The position numbers and the translations under genes were made by a program. Below, piece by piece: positions 21,941-34,262 of a DNA stretch of 64,000 bases (positions are counted from its first letter, which is position 1; every line of letters starts with the position of its first letter). A model generated the notes under the pieces. The model did no database searches, had not been told where the DNA came from, and saw only the letters and a list, made by a program, of their open reading frames with translations. The stretch is from Portulaca oleracea (taxonomy: Eukaryota; Streptophyta; Magnoliopsida; Caryophyllales; Portulacaceae), in NCBI GenBank assembly GCA_029582165.1, contig CM055881.1, forward strand, positions 27,150,094 to 27,214,093. The letters run 5' to 3'.

Positions 21941-24900
21941 TCAAAACAAGAGGATATTCGCACAATGCGGGGGACAATTTAGAAACCCTTTGAATAGTTG
22001 CACAACTTTCATTGAGTCGGTGTAGATCGTGATGTGGAGGAGCTTTAAACTCTTTGCTCGTTGCAGTGCATTTTCCACTGCTGTTAATTCCATTTGAAGT
22101 GCAGAGAGTCCTAACATAGGCTGACCGTTTTCCTCCACAACCCATCCTCGTTTCTTGAGAACCCAACCCACTCCTCCCTTAAGAGAGGAGGAGTGCCAAG
22201 CACCGTCGCAATAGAATTCGCCTTCAATAGTTTGAACCAGCCCAGAGACCCACACAAAGTCTCGTGTGGTTAGGGTATTGTTCATCTCAGCATGAGTTGA
22301 CCGGCACTACTCCCGTTGAATGGTCTTCAATCCTCCTTTCTTGAGGAGATTGAGTTCTGCTTGGATCCACTTAAGAATGTCTCCTGGTTGGATCCATTCA
22401 TTATTGATGGTTGTTCGGTTCCTTACGATCCACAGAAACCAACAAGTGGCCATGAATTCTTGCACCAAAGGAACCTCGAATTCCTTTTGTTTCCAGAGAA
22501 ATTTCAACCAGTTTTTTTATCCAAAGGTTGATTTGGATGTTCCCCTGGCTATTATTACAGATGCCCATAGTGGTGGCAAACCACACATGTTTGAACCAAA
22601 TGCAGTCTCAGAACAAATGGGCCCTATTCTCCTGATCTTGCTTACATAAGGAACAGATAACATCAACTCCCGGGTCCCATTCCCTCCTCCTTGACTTTAG
22701 TGGAAGAGCATTATGAATAATTTTGCAGATGAGCATCTTCCATTTGGCTAGGCTTTTCATAGCCTAAAATTTTCCCTAAAACTTTTTGTGTTGTTATGCT
22801 TCTTCTGGAGTAAGGCGTGCTGCAAGCTCACTGTTAGAGTGCCAAAGAAAATAATAGGCTGACTTAGTAGAAAACTTACCATCCCTGGTTGGTCCCCAAT
22901 AAATCTCATCATCGCCATCGGTTTCTCTAACAGGTTGTACAAGGATTGCTTTTGCCGAATCCCTACTAAACTGATCATTGATGAGGTCCTCGTTCCAGCG
23001 TCTTGGATTATTTAGTAACAGATCACTCACCTTATTTCCTTCCCAGGTAAATCTGGGGATGCCAGGTTTTAGAACGACTTCTCCTCTCCTTGTCCATTCA
23101 TCATCCATGATTCCCGTTCTTCGACCATTGCCAATTCTGATCCGGAACTGGGATTTGACCTTCATAACCGCTTTATACATGCTTTTCCATCCGCAAGAGC
23201 TGCTAGGATTAAAGACCGACGTCTCAACGATGGGAGAATGACCCTTGTTTCTGGATTTGTACATTTTTCCTAGAAGACTATCTGGGTTCTTCATCAATCG
23301 TCAAGCTTGTTTTGATAGCATTGCATCGTTAACCCATTCCGTTTTCCTCATACCAAGGCCTCACACCCCTTTAGGGGCAAACAGTTTGTCTTTAGAAGCC
23401 CAGAGTTTCCCTTGATCTCCCCCACTTGTCTACCAGAAGAATCTAGTCATAATGGCATCAATCTTCCTTGCAATTTTATCCGGGATTTTATAAATTGCGA
23501 GGATATGACTGTGTAAGGCAGAAAACACATAATTGATTATGACTAGACGTCCTGCCGGCGACAAGAGATTTTTCTTCCAATTCTGCAATCTCTTCTCAAT
23601 TATATCCACCAGAAATCCAAATTGGGAGGTTTTGGTTTTACTTACCACAGGCGGCACACCCCAAATACTTGTCAAAGACTTCTTCAATAACATAGCAAAA
23701 AATGATAGAGATCCCTTGTCGATCTTCTTTACTAGAATTTGGGGAGATCATTATTCTGGACTTCTGGATATTGATAATTTGCCCTAACACAATGCAAAAA
23801 TCATCAATACTGGATTTAAGGTTCAGGCAATGATCAGCGTGGAGATTGGTGAAGAAAATGGAGTACTCGTCCGCAAAGAATATATGATTGATTTCCGGGC
23901 TGCCTCTTGCCACATTGATTCCTTTGATACGCCCCCTGTCGTTCCTTGTATAGGAAATCCCCCAGAACATCCAGACAAAGAATGAAAAGGTAAGGTGAGA
24001 GAGGGTCACCTTGCCTAAGTCCAGCTTCCGGTTGGAACGGTGGGGATGGGCAACCATTGATAAGGATTGAGTACCTTACGGTCGTGACACATTCCATAAT
24101 CAATCGAATCCAGTGGTGGGGGAAACCTAGCCGAGATAGCACTTCATGCAAAAAATCTCATTGAATTCTATCATAAGCCTTATTCATATCTACCTTGATG
24201 GCTGCCAGTTTCGAGCCCTGTTTCAGATTCTTGATAGTATGTAGGACTTCATGGGAATTAGGCAGCTATCCCCTATGAGTCTTCCTTGGATGAAAGCCTT
24301 TTGGTCTTCATCGATGAGGGTTTGCAAAATAGGCCTTAACCTATTAACTAGGCAGCCGGAGAACAACTTGTACATTACATTGCAAAGGCTGATGGGTCTA
24401 AAATCCGTGATAAGCTGTGGATTGTTATGCTTCGGGATGAGCATGAGATACGTGAGGTTGAGTTCTTTAAGAATAACCCCATAATTTAGCATTTGCAGAA
24501 CAACCGCAGTTACTTCCTCTCCTATAGACGACCACATTTTCTAGAAAAAACAAGTCGGTAAACCATCCGGCCCAAGAGCTTTCAAACCACCCATATGGTC
24601 CAAAACTTGTTTAACTTCCCTAGTAGCAAAAGGCCTGTTGAGGTTTTCAATATCCCGAGCAGAAAGCTTTTCATGGAATCCTTCGAAAACTCTCCTATTG
24701 GCTCTGTCTCTAATGGTAGAACTTCCAGTAGGTTTACTGAAAATTTCCCGAAAGTGTGAGATAGCCGCTCCCAACATGACACCTTCATCGGTAGTCCAAC
24801 CAGATCCTTTAATAGACAACCCTTTAATTCGTGTACAAGCTTGCCTTTGCTGGAATTGTCTGAAAAATAACTTCGAAATTGAGTCCCCTTGCCCTAACCA

Positions 24901-25670
24901 GCAGGCTTTGGATCTTTGGGCCCAGTGCAGTTCAGCCAAGTAAAGAACTTCTTCCGCTGCGCCTTTCTTTTCGCAGAAAGCCTGAAGGGCCGAGGAACCC
25001 AGGCCCAGCTCATGAAGAATATCCTATTCAGGGGAAGATGGAGATTGGAATAGGCCGGCCTGGCAGGCATCATCTTGGGCCTGGCCCACTTGCTGAAGGC
25101 TAGCATTACTGGTTGCAGATCTTGAGGCCTTCCAGTCCAAGATCCACTGTTTGCAGCGCATTCTTAGAATATACAGATCCCGAACTGCATCAAACACACT
25201 TCCTTATCTCCTATTCCCTTCATCCCACACCGACCCAAGGATATCCAGGAGTTCTTGCATACAAATAGCCCATGCCTCAACCTATATCCTTTGGACCTTT
25301 TCCTTGGCTGTCCCACTCTAGTTGAAAATAGGATTGGCCCATGATCAGAAAAAAGAATTGGCAGGTTTTTGATGTAAGCATTTTGAAATGCTTGACTACC
25401 TTCCTGATTACAATATCCTATATCCAGAATTTCAAAAATTGCATGTGATCCATGTCTGCAATTCGTCCAAGTATGGCTCACCCCAGTGGCCGGAATATTA
25501 ACAAGCATGAGATCATTTTTCTAACGTTGGAAAATATCCCTACCCTGTATTTGTGTGGATCCTCCAATTTTTTTATCAAGATACTCTACTTGATTGAAAT
25601 CACCAAGTAGAATGATTCTACACACATACATTCATGGATCTCCTTTGCAATTCCACACACAGACATTCAT
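21941..25670 (-). pseudogene. LINE ORF2: endonuclease, reverse transcriptase, zinc-binding region, RNase H (broken)
   Basis: In minus-strand order: a start MNVCVWNCKG at about 25670, then at once LLGDFNQVE and SDHGPI, catalytic motifs of the APE-type endonuclease; roughly the first 100 residues between start and GDFN are missing. Reverse transcriptase follows: FRPISLCNVMYKL, KVDMNKAYDR, GLRQGDPLSPYLF. The catalytic FADD appears as FADE (near 23876). Then come RLQNWKKNLLSPAGR, FRIRIGNGRR...W and the RVT-type zinc region (23297-22794). The RNase H domain (22285-21941) keeps CDGAW, ELTAVENAL and TDSMK. Many stops and shifts. Confidence 0.85.
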
Positions 25671-25771
25671 GAATCCGGTGGGGGTCCTTGACGGCTGACC
25701 CCCATCGCTTCAGATTCTGTGGTGCCCTTCTCCCCCTGGTCTCCTCCTGTTGGGTGTGTGAAGTTCCCAGA

Positions 25772-27955
25772 CTACTTCTCGACCTTCATCCTTAATGCCT
25801 CCCCAGTGATCCAAAGCCTATCCAATTCTGCTTGCTTGGCTCTCTTCGCCATAGTTGAATAATTCCCTCCCTTGGCAATATCTTCATCCCTGCCACCTTC
25901 ATTATAAAGCTCTAGTAATGAGGTAGCTTTATGCTTAAGGTTCAAAAAGGGTTTCAACCCTTCCGTCATGGTTGCAAGAATATTGAGGCTCGAAGATCGC
26001 TTGATACTCAATTTTTGTCGCTTCTTGCTATTGCTATTCCCCTCTTCCCCCAAATCTTTTGCCGCACTCCCCCCTTTCCATGCCTCTTGCCCTTCTTCCG
26101 CCTTTTGCTCCACTTCCGTTGCCATATCTTGTTCTTCCACCGCATTGTATCGTAGATGCATTTTCATGTTCTGTCCCCCTTCCAGTCCTCTTTCTTGGGT
26201 GAGCTGCTCCATACAAACTTCAAGCTCAATCGCCTTCCCCTTATGAAGATCCCCTACCATGGTAGCACTCCTTTCAGCCATAAATGAAGCATTGTGCTTG
26301 GTTTCTTCAGGGGTTCCAAGTCTCAAATTCAGATTTATGCCTTGTCCATCCACAGCAGGAGTATATATAGGCGGAAGCCCCTTTGAGAGGTCCCTTTCAA
26401 ACTCCAGAAAACAAAGACTGTCAGGCTTTGTCAAATTATCGGGAGGCGAGTCGACGACTATTGGACAGTCAGGGGACAACCCTAGGCCGGTTGTACTAGG
26501 TTGCTAGGAAAGAGAGTTTAGGGAAAGGGATCGGAAGTATTGACTTCCTTCGGCTGGGCTCCCTAGTTGCTTGAACCCAACCTTTCTCTACTCTGCACAA
26601 GTGAAGGAAACGTGTCAAAGCTGGGCACACCCTTCCAAACACTCCTCCCAATCATATCTTGATCCAAGATTTCTTCCGACCCAGGGGCCACCATATGAAA
26701 TCTTTTACTTGATTCAGTAACTTTGCTTCTGACATCAAAAGCTACTCCAACTTGACTTTTTCCACACATCCTTAAATACGAAAACCTACTTTCTTCTCCC
26801 CTGACATCATGTGTTAGCCCGCTACCTTCATGCATAACTTGCATGGGACGTTTGTTTGGTTGAGTCTCTCCTTCTTCGGCTTTCCTTTTCCGGTCTGGTA
26901 TGTCTGGCACCGGAACCATCACGGCTGGTCCCCTAGTTGGAACCACTTGAGCGGGAAGGTCCTCTATCCTTCCTGTCGGATGTTGACTTTCCGCAGCTAC
27001 TACATATGGGTATAAGGGCTGACCTCCCTGGAGTCTTGTGGTGAGGAACGACTCAATAGGCCGAAACACCAAGGTCCGGTTGGAATACATCTGTTCATCA
27101 CAAGAACTCACTGGATAACCCTTCTTTCCCATTCCTGAAACATTTGAACAATTCCCCTCACTGCTTCAGCGTGAGAGTCCTTGCACTCTCCTATTTGGTG
27201 CCCCGCCTTCCCACATTTGTTGCAAAAAACAAAGATTCCTTCATACCTAAACCTCACCCACGAAGGATGACTTCTCTGGAACTTCACAAACGCACCTAGT
27301 ACCAAAGGGTTTTTGAGGTTAATCTTCACCCTAACTCGCATCCTTTCCTGGGACACACTACTATCATCCTCAAAAGCCAATTCCACAAACTCACGATAAT
27401 TGGTGCTAACTTTTCCAATACCTCTTTCCTCCTGTAGATAAACAGTATTCCCTCCACTTGTACCCAAAACATTGAACTCCAAAAGTTGATTCTCTTCGGA
27501 ATACCATAATCCCCACAATATTTTAGCACCGGCAATGAGCCCTGCAAAGCAACATTCTGTGCCCTAATCAAAAGAGGAACATCATCTTCCTCCGAGACGA
27601 TGACCTTGAACGGATATTCTTCACAAGCGACCCTCTCTACCTTAACTATCCCTTTTAATCCCCATTGTTTGTTTCTCAGAAGCTCAATTTGATGGGGTTC
27701 CCACTTCTTTCGGCCAACAACTCGTCCCAAAAAGGACAGATTGAGGATATTGCAAAAATCCGTTGGAGGTTCTGGCACTTCCACTACAGGGTTTCAAGGT
27801 TGAGGCTTTTCTGGTTGGCTTTGGGGGTTTTGATTCGAGGAAGTGAAGGGGAAACGAATATTAGAGAGGTAAGTGCCCATGGCTGGAGGGTGTTGTCTTT
27901 TGTCTGGAGGTTTTTTTCTCTTATGGGGTGGAATATAGGGAGAGGACACAACCAT
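25772..27955 (-). pseudogene. LINE ORF1: DUF4283 and CCHC zinc knuckle (broken)
   Basis: It probably starts at 27955 (MVVSSPYIPPHKRKKP) and meets a TGA at about 27792. It then continues as a DUF4283-like domain (EPHQIELLRNKQWGLKG ... WVQVEGI). A shift leads to a CCHC zinc knuckle CNKCGKAGHQIGEC (27518-27108 frame). Low-complexity Pro/Lys/Glu-rich sequence follows to 25772. ORF1 proteins of plant L1 elements bind the element RNA. No intact product is expected. Confidence 0.8.
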
Positions 27956-28937
27956 GTTTGACTTTAAATAGAAAAAAAGACCGAAAACTAAACACAATGA
28001 ACGAAGAGTCTGCGCAGGTGTCAATCAAGGTCAATAACCTAACGTCCTCGGTTTCGACAAGGACTTCTGAGCAAATCCTGCAAGAATATCCACCATAAAT
28101 GTGGGTGATTGTCTCTCATAGCTTCAGCGAGAGTGCCCGATGATCTTTCCAATGCAGTCCCCCAGCAGCCAAGCCGTCACTTCAGCTTAAATACCCCGGC
28201 TGCATTAACTTGGTTTACTTGCGCTGGCAATAACTTGCAGACATGTCAACTCCATCATTACCTACACCTCCTCCATTCTTGAGTCTCTTAGTGTAGGGTT
28301 ATATTGAATACCAATCCTTTCCTAGCGAATTAAAACTGGAACTATGTACCCTTTCCTTTCCCGAGAGCTTAACCTGCCGGCGAAATTCAAGAAAATCTAC
28401 CTAGCTGCTCCCACATCCTAATTAAACAGGGAGGAAGGGACGATAGAAGGATAGAAAAAAAGAGACTAGAAAATAAAGGCTTCTTCTTAGACCCTGTGGT
28501 AAATTTTTTTTTGAAAGGTAGCAGAGTTGTAGAAGGCGAGAGTTTCTCTCTCTTAAGCATTCCTTCTCTCTGGGATGCACATTATACCCTGGATACGAGT
28601 GAGTTTAGTTTGTCATGTAGTTAAATAGAACTTTTAAATTGAGAGCATTATGTCATTTAACATTAATTTAATCACTAACTTCATCTAGAAAGGATGCATT
28701 TAATCCTTAATGCAAAGGTTAGGTGAGTTATTCATTACTTGGTTTAAGGTTGAAGTAGAATAAACTTATTTTCAAAATCTGGTGGCTAAAATCCTATTTT
28801 TCAAAAAAACTAAAAGAGTAAAACCTCAATTAATTCTAGAACCATTTAAATCAAAAATTTAAATAAGTAATAATTAAAGATCTAACCATAATTTTATAAT
28901 CAAACAAAATTGGCTTTGAGGTTGCTACACGAATGTA

Positions 28938-29703
28938 CTATCTCCGTCCAAAAATTATTTATCATTTTACCTAACTTTTTTGTCCCAAAATATTTGTCCC
29001 ATTCATAATCGTAACAACTGTAATTTTTTTTCTACCCCTAATTAATAAATCCACTTATCACTTTTTACGATTCCAACAACTATGATCTTCAATTAAAGTA
29101 GAGATAGTTTGAATAAATTACAAATTTTTTACCTCAATTCCCAATATGCATTGGTGTTCTTAAATTAAATAAATGGATAAATATAATGAAAAGTAGGCAG
29201 TAGCCAGTTAGTCCAATAAAAAAGTAGCCATAAATACTGATGAAAAATATCAAACAAATTTCAATTGAACTTGCGTTTTGATCAAATTCAAGTTGTATCC
29301 GTGAAATATGAAAAGCAACATAACTGATATTGGTGTTCATATTGAGATAAGAATTATGTGCGCTGAGTAGATAGGGCTGAAAAATCTTATGGAATGATTG
29401 AAATGACTTGTAACCAGCAAGGCGGCATTCTAGATGCTTAAATATTTTATTGTACTGCCTCCGTGTCATATTGTTTCTCCATTCAACTATATTTAAAAGT
29501 TCAATGATCATTGGAAATGGGGTGAAAAATTTATAATATATCAGAATTATTCTTACTTTTCTCATGTGAAAAAAATAAAAAAGAAACAAAAGAGTATTTA
29601 TTAGGGGTATAATAGGAATTATAATCATTGAAATTATAAAATGGACAAATATTTTGGGACAAGGAAGTTAGGTAGATGGATAAATAATTTGGGACGGAGG
29701 TAG
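28938..29703. mobile_element. Stowaway-like element, 766 bp
   Basis: The left end CTATCTCCGTCCAAAAATTA and the right end read in reverse (CTACCTCCGTCCCAAATTAT) form TIRs of about 40 bp, with TA at 28936-28937 and 29704-29705. The match continues through the ttacctaactt/aagttaggta words. It is long for a Stowaway MITE. The 164-residue minus-strand frame inside (29628-29134) resembles no transposase and looks fortuitous. Confidence 0.8.
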
Positions 29704-29902
29704 TACTGTAATAAGTTTTCAAAGCTGATCCAAGAGTAATATAATTACATTATTTTCAGTAAGGTTGACCAGAGGTCATTAATGATCAATAATGATACGG
29801 GTGCAATTATTAAACTCCTCGTGTTGATATTATAATTCTGTAATCGTATGTTTCAAAAAGTTTCATTGATTTTAAAATTGTAATTTTTTTCAAGAATATT
29901 AA

Positions 29903-30992
29903 GGTCGCATTCTTTTATGCGTTAACGTAATTAACCACAACACAACCTACCATAACCTACCGCAAATTACCATTATATTTTTATTATTTTTACCGCAACT
30001 TACTGTAATATAACGCAACTAACCGCAACGCAACTGAAGAGGGACGCGCGGAAGCCTAAGGTCTAAACAAACATGTGGATGATGGAAATCCACCCATGGA
30101 ACTCATAAACATCATGAACCAATTTTTTTGGGTTTTTGGATTAATAGAGATAAACATGAAATTAAAGGATATGGGCAATTCTAAAGAGAGAAATCTCACC
30201 AAATTGAACTTAGATGTTCAGACACTTGCACAAGGATCTCCCACAAGCAAAGAGTCTTGAATCACTCAAGAAATCTCACAAAGAGTGTAGGATAACCACC
30301 CACTCACAAAGAAGAAAAATCACAAAGCAACTTCCACCTAAAGGATTAGCTTCATTGATTAGAGTTTGAAAACCCACAATTTCAACACTCGCCAATTGAG
30401 AGGATTTTTCTTGAATTTAGCTCCTAAACATTCATCATCAAAAACTATCTTGGAAAACAAGCTAAAGAGGTATTTATACTAAACAGGAAATTACACCCAA
30501 AACTAAGCAAAAAACGAAACAACACGCATGTCGCAAGCGAGGGTCACGGGCGCGACGACCATCTGTCCGCCACAATCCGTCGCTGGCCGAGGTGGGTCGC
30601 GGGCGTGACAAGCTCCTGTCACGGGCGTGACAAACACGTCGCGGGCGTGACGGTGTTCTGGGCAGTTTTTCCCTGCCGACTTCAAACGCGCATAACTTTT
30701 TCATCCGGACTCCGTTTTAGGCTCGTAAGATATCGATGGAAAACTCTCGGTGTGTACTTTAAGCTCCCAAAGTTTCAAGTCTATCGGAGTTGCACTGAAG
30801 GAGTTATGATCGAAAGCGTGAAGGCACGCGCATTTCTAGCCTTTGCAACACCTTCACCGCCTTGTGTTTATTCTTGCCGATGTTTCCAAAGCCCCTTAGA
30901 AGGATCGGAAATGGTCCGATAGAGACGAACCAAAAGTGAACCGATCCCCATACAGTTCAGCAACGCAACACAACGCACAAAAGAACGGTGCC
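29903..30992. mobile_element. Tourist-like MITE split by a solo LTR
   Basis: The left end GGTCGCATTCTTTTATGCG and the right end CGCACAAAAGAACGGTGCC are inverted, with TAA at 29900-29902 and 30993-30995. Without the 925-bp LTR and one 5-bp target copy the MITE is 160 bp, nearly the size of the copy at 11429-11584. Confidence 0.85.
30035..30959 (-). repeat. Solo LTR, 925 bp, inside a Tourist MITE
   Basis: The ends TGAAGAGG and CAGTTCA are flanked by a perfect 5-bp target duplication GCAAC (30030-30034 and 30960-30964), as made by an LTR-retrotransposon integrase. The interior (gaaatccacccatggaactc, cacttgcacaaggatctccc, ctaaaggattagcttcattg) is shared with the LTR at 54450 onward. In that copy the primer-binding site shows a minus orientation. 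A GC-rich block of CACGGGCGTGAC-like words lies at 30535-30660. Confidence 0.85.
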
Positions 30993-31009
30993 TAAGAGTT
31001 AGATTCATA

Positions 31010-31245
31010 CTACCTTCGTTTTTATTTATCTGTCATCTAGAAAATTGTGTTAAAAACTTTGACCATTGATATTTTAATTTGTATAATGATTAATCATACA
31101 AAAATTGATGTCATTAGGTTCGTAATAGAAAATACTATTAAAAAAGTATAATATTATAATTTTTTATAAAATTTTATATTATAAATTGTTAATTAAAAAT
31201 TGACACTTAAAACCGTAAATGACAGATAAAAAAGAACAAATGGAG
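31010..31245. mobile_element. Stowaway-like MITE, 236 bp
   Basis: Left ctaccttcgtttttatttat and right (reverse) ctccatttgttcttttttat ends, with TA on each side (31008-31009 and 31246-31247) and the tctgtcat/atgacaga word near both ends. Confidence 0.75.
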
Positions 31246-32042
31246 TAATATATTATACAAACTCATATCCTAATTAAAATGACAATATTTTCACATAATT
31301 AGCTTAAAGAATTAATTATAATTATATAATTTTGTGTCAAAATTATCGACCAAAATATTATTTCATGTATTTCTTCTATGCAATAGAATACTCCCTCATT
31401 TTCATTTTATTTGTCACCTTAATGTACACATCAGTTAAACATTAAAAACTTTCACTATTAATTTCTCAACAAATAAAATATCTTATTTTATAAAAGTTCT
31501 ATCATCATATTCACAACGGAAGACACTATTAAAAATGTATTATTTTGAAATATTTTGATAAAATATATTACAAAAAGAAATTATCAATAAAAAAAATATT
31601 TGAGTCTCATCACATTTTTACGTGACAGTTATAATAATTAAAAAGAGTATTAAATAACATATTTATTGTTATAATATCTTTTTTCTATTCCAATAATGTA
31701 TCAGAATCTTATTATCTTATTCCAGTAACGCATGAGACGATGCCTAATGTGATTAGACTAAGAAGATTATTTTAACAACTTTGGACAATCATAACCAGGT
31801 GGGTAGCGAAAAACTGTTAGAAATAAAATTTAGATAAGCGGACAATATGTGACAGTTGGATCACAAATTTGTTGAATCAGCCCAGGGAAAGACACACTTC
31901 CTCCTGTTAGCCCAATGGAAAAAGTTATAATAATTGTCAACTATGACTAAAATTATCAACAAATATAATGTACGAATAATATTTATTTTACTTACCGTTA
32001 TAAGTGCATCCATCGCCAAAGAAGTGTCACATACTCACATGT
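31246..32042. other. AT-rich intergenic DNA
   Basis: No gene. A left Stowaway-like end (ctccctcattttcattttat, 31391) has no convincing partner, so it may be a half element. Confidence 0.4.
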
Positions 32043-32450
32043 TGCTTCCTTTCCATATTATATGTCATCTACTAATTATTTTATAGTTTTTAATATTTAT
32101 TTTTGACAGATAATTTTTCTCATACTACTTTATTTAAAATGTTATATTTTTATGATAATATTTTTCGTTATGAAAATAATGATAATACTTTTATACGATA
32201 GAGTATTATACATTTTGAGAAATTAATGATTCACATTTTTAGAAATTTGATTGACGCATAAGACCCCGTTCTTTTATGCAACTAGTTGGTTGCGGTTCCA
32301 CACCGCACCACAACTTTTCATATTCCACCGCAATCTACCAATTTACAATTATTTACACAACAATCCAAAATCCACCACAACCTTCCACAATTTTCAAATA
32401 AAAGAATGGGGCCTAAATCTAAGTAATAGATAAAATGAAAAGAAGGGAGC
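32043..32450. mobile_element. Stowaway-like MITE with a nested Tourist MITE
   Basis: The left end (tgcttcctttccatattata) and the right end read in reverse (gctcccttcttttcatttta) are diverged inverted repeats. The element is split by the Tourist-like MITE at 32262-32413. Terminal positions are approximate. Confidence 0.6.
32262..32413. mobile_element. Tourist-like MITE, 152 bp
   Basis: The ends GACCCCGTTCTTTTATGC and AATAAAAGAATGGGGCC are flanked by TAA (32259-32261 and 32414-32416). The interior is CCACAA-rich. It lies inside a Stowaway-like element. Confidence 0.85.
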
Positions 32451-32709
32451 ATAAACATTGTGTTATTTAAAATTTTAAAATTGTCAATTAGATTTTTAAG
32501 CATACCTAATAATTCATGATATAAAACTATTATTATTACATTCATCATAAATAGCTTTTATATATATAATATTATAATTTTTAATAAGTTATTATAAAAA
32601 AATTATCAATAAAAATATAATATTATTAACTTTTATTATAATATTACGAAAAAGATTCAACAAATGGAACGTATTTTAAATGGGATTGAGTATTCAACTA
32701 GCATAATCA

Positions 32710-33017
32710 GGTCATGTTCTTTTATGCGGTTGACTGACTGGGATGCCACAAAATATCACACTTTGCACAATCCATTACAACATACTAATCCATCACAATT
32801 TACCACAACCCACCACAGTCAACTTTTTTCAAATTTATTTTATTTAAAAAATAATATCATATTTCATCTCACTTTTTCCAATTATTTTTTTACATTTATT
32901 AATACAATTTATAATTATTAAAAATAAAATCCACCCCAACTTACCAAAACCCACTATAATTCACGACAATTCGATCGCACCGCACTATCAACAATATAAA
33001 AAACAAAAGAACAAGAT
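32710..33017. mobile_element. Tourist-like MITE, about 305 bp
   Basis: Left gtcatgttcttttatgcggt and right acaaaagaacaagatc are inverted. The CCACAAC/CACCGCA interior matches the family. Ends are less conserved and no clear target duplication was seen. Confidence 0.65.
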
Positions 33018-33560
33018 CTATGGGGCGAGGATTCATCTTTAACAAAAAAAAATAAAATAAGACTTCTCTATTTGAGATGTGAATAGAGATGGCGGCAGTG
33101 GTGGCCCAGTTTGCGGATCATGTTTTTGTTCTCCTACTTAAACAGTAGACTTGCTATCCTTTGACCACCAAAACATTACTAATTTATTCTGACTTTCTTC
33201 TACGTTTGAAACGCCACGTGTGTGGACAAGGTTTTAGTCCTCTCAATTCGGGCAAACGAGCCGTCTTTTTTTTGATAGGTTACACTAACTTATCCAATCC
33301 AATCAAATTCAATCCAAACCTTACATAATTCTCTAAAAGGTATCATCTCTCAAAAATATAATTCTTCAAAAAAGTATCATAATTTATCCAATTCAATCCA
33401 ATCCAATCCATTCAAACCTGATTTTAATCAATCCAAAAATACATGCAATTGCAAGGTGCATTTCAGTTTGGTTGAATGTAGTTCGCGTTAATATGAGTAA
33501 AAATCTAGAATAAATATATCCTTAAATTCTCATGACCCTAAATCTTAAAAGAATTATTAG
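33018..33560. other. Intergenic DNA with ATCCA-rich stretch
   Basis: Repeated atccaatccaa-type words at 33290-33430. No gene recognised. Confidence 0.4.
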
Positions 33561-33561
33561 A

Positions 33562-34262
33562 TGCTAATACACTGTACTTTGGGGGCGTTGGATAATAATG
33601 TATTGAACTTTTTCTTGGACAATAATAGAATGTACTTTGGGGTATTGGACAATAATGTACCTGAAACGATTCTGATGGTGGCTAACTCTGTGACAGTCTT
33701 GTGTGGTAAGAATGAGTAGCAAAAAAAATTAAGATCTTTATTAAATTAATATTATATCCGGCATTGTCAGCGAGTACAAATGAAATTTAATTATTTTTTC
33801 AAATAACACCTCATTACTCCACATTTTCGCTATCGCAAACGATATTTTTTGTTTGCGAAAAAATAGAATTCATCTTTGCTTATTTGGACTTGCTTACATG
33901 CCCCCTTCTTTTGTGCGTTGCGTTGCGTTGCTTTATGATTAGTTGCGGTAGATTACATTACGTTAAATTGCGGTGAAAATAGTTAAAAAGTAATGGTAGT
34001 TTACGTTATGTTGCAGTAGGTTGCGGTAAATTGCGTTGCGTTTGGGTGCGTTAACACATAAAAGAACGGGGAATTTAGTAAATATTTAATTTTTTTGATA
34101 CTCAATCTACCACGCAAGACCATCACCAAGTTAGCCACCGTCAGAATCGTTTCAGATGTATTATTGTCCAATACTCCAAAGTATACTATATTAACATCCA
34201 AGAAAAAAGGTTCAGCACATTATTGTCCAGCACCCTCAAAGTACAGTGTATTAACGTCCAAA
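33562..34262. mobile_element. Long-TIR (about 160 bp) element with nested Tourist MITE
   Basis: The left arm (33562-33725) and right arm (about 34100-34262) are reverse complements at high identity. Both carry taatacactgtactttg, ggacaataat words, cgattctgatggtggctaac and the terminal cttgtgtggta/taccacgcaag. The arms contain short direct repeats of the acaataatgtac motif. No coding sequence lies between them; a Tourist-like MITE (33900-34073) occupies the middle. It is probably MULE-type; a clean target duplication was not seen. Confidence 0.8.
33900..34073. mobile_element. Tourist-like MITE inside the long-TIR element
   Basis: Ends gcccccttcttttgtgcg and cataaaagaacgggga, with a TTGCGGT/TTGCGTT-rich interior like the copy at 11429. 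Terminal bases are approximate. Confidence 0.75.

Larger units (their letters stand above)
21762..28598 (-). mobile_element. L1-type LINE, about 6.8 kb, inserted with a 13-bp target duplication
   Basis: An exact 13-bp direct repeat, GTGAGTTTAGTTT, flanks it (21749-21761 and 28599-28611). The plus-strand T run after the left repeat is the poly-A tail of a minus-strand element. Between these lie a 5' leader (28598-27956), ORF1 and ORF2 in the normal order. Stops, frame shifts, an internal deletion in the endonuclease and a changed RT motif show that it cannot move by itself. The bounded duplication indicates one insertion event. Confidence 0.9.
20810..28838. mobile_element. Long-TIR element, copy 2, split by a MITE and by a full-length LINE
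   Basis: The left end (actaattaggtttttacctc, 20810) and right end (up to about 28838, gagtaaaacctcaattaatt) match the ends of the element at 5035-5928. Its interior runs from 20810 to 21761 and resumes at 28612: gagtttagtttgtcatgtag corresponds to gagtttaattcgtcacgtat in copy 1. Removing the LINE and one target copy rejoins the two halves. Confidence 0.75.

Noticed and set aside
29134..29628. 164-residue minus-strand ORF inside the Stowaway-like element
   Set aside because: Isoleucine/phenylalanine-rich translation of AT-rich DNA, with no DDD/E motif or helix-turn-helix of a mariner transposase.
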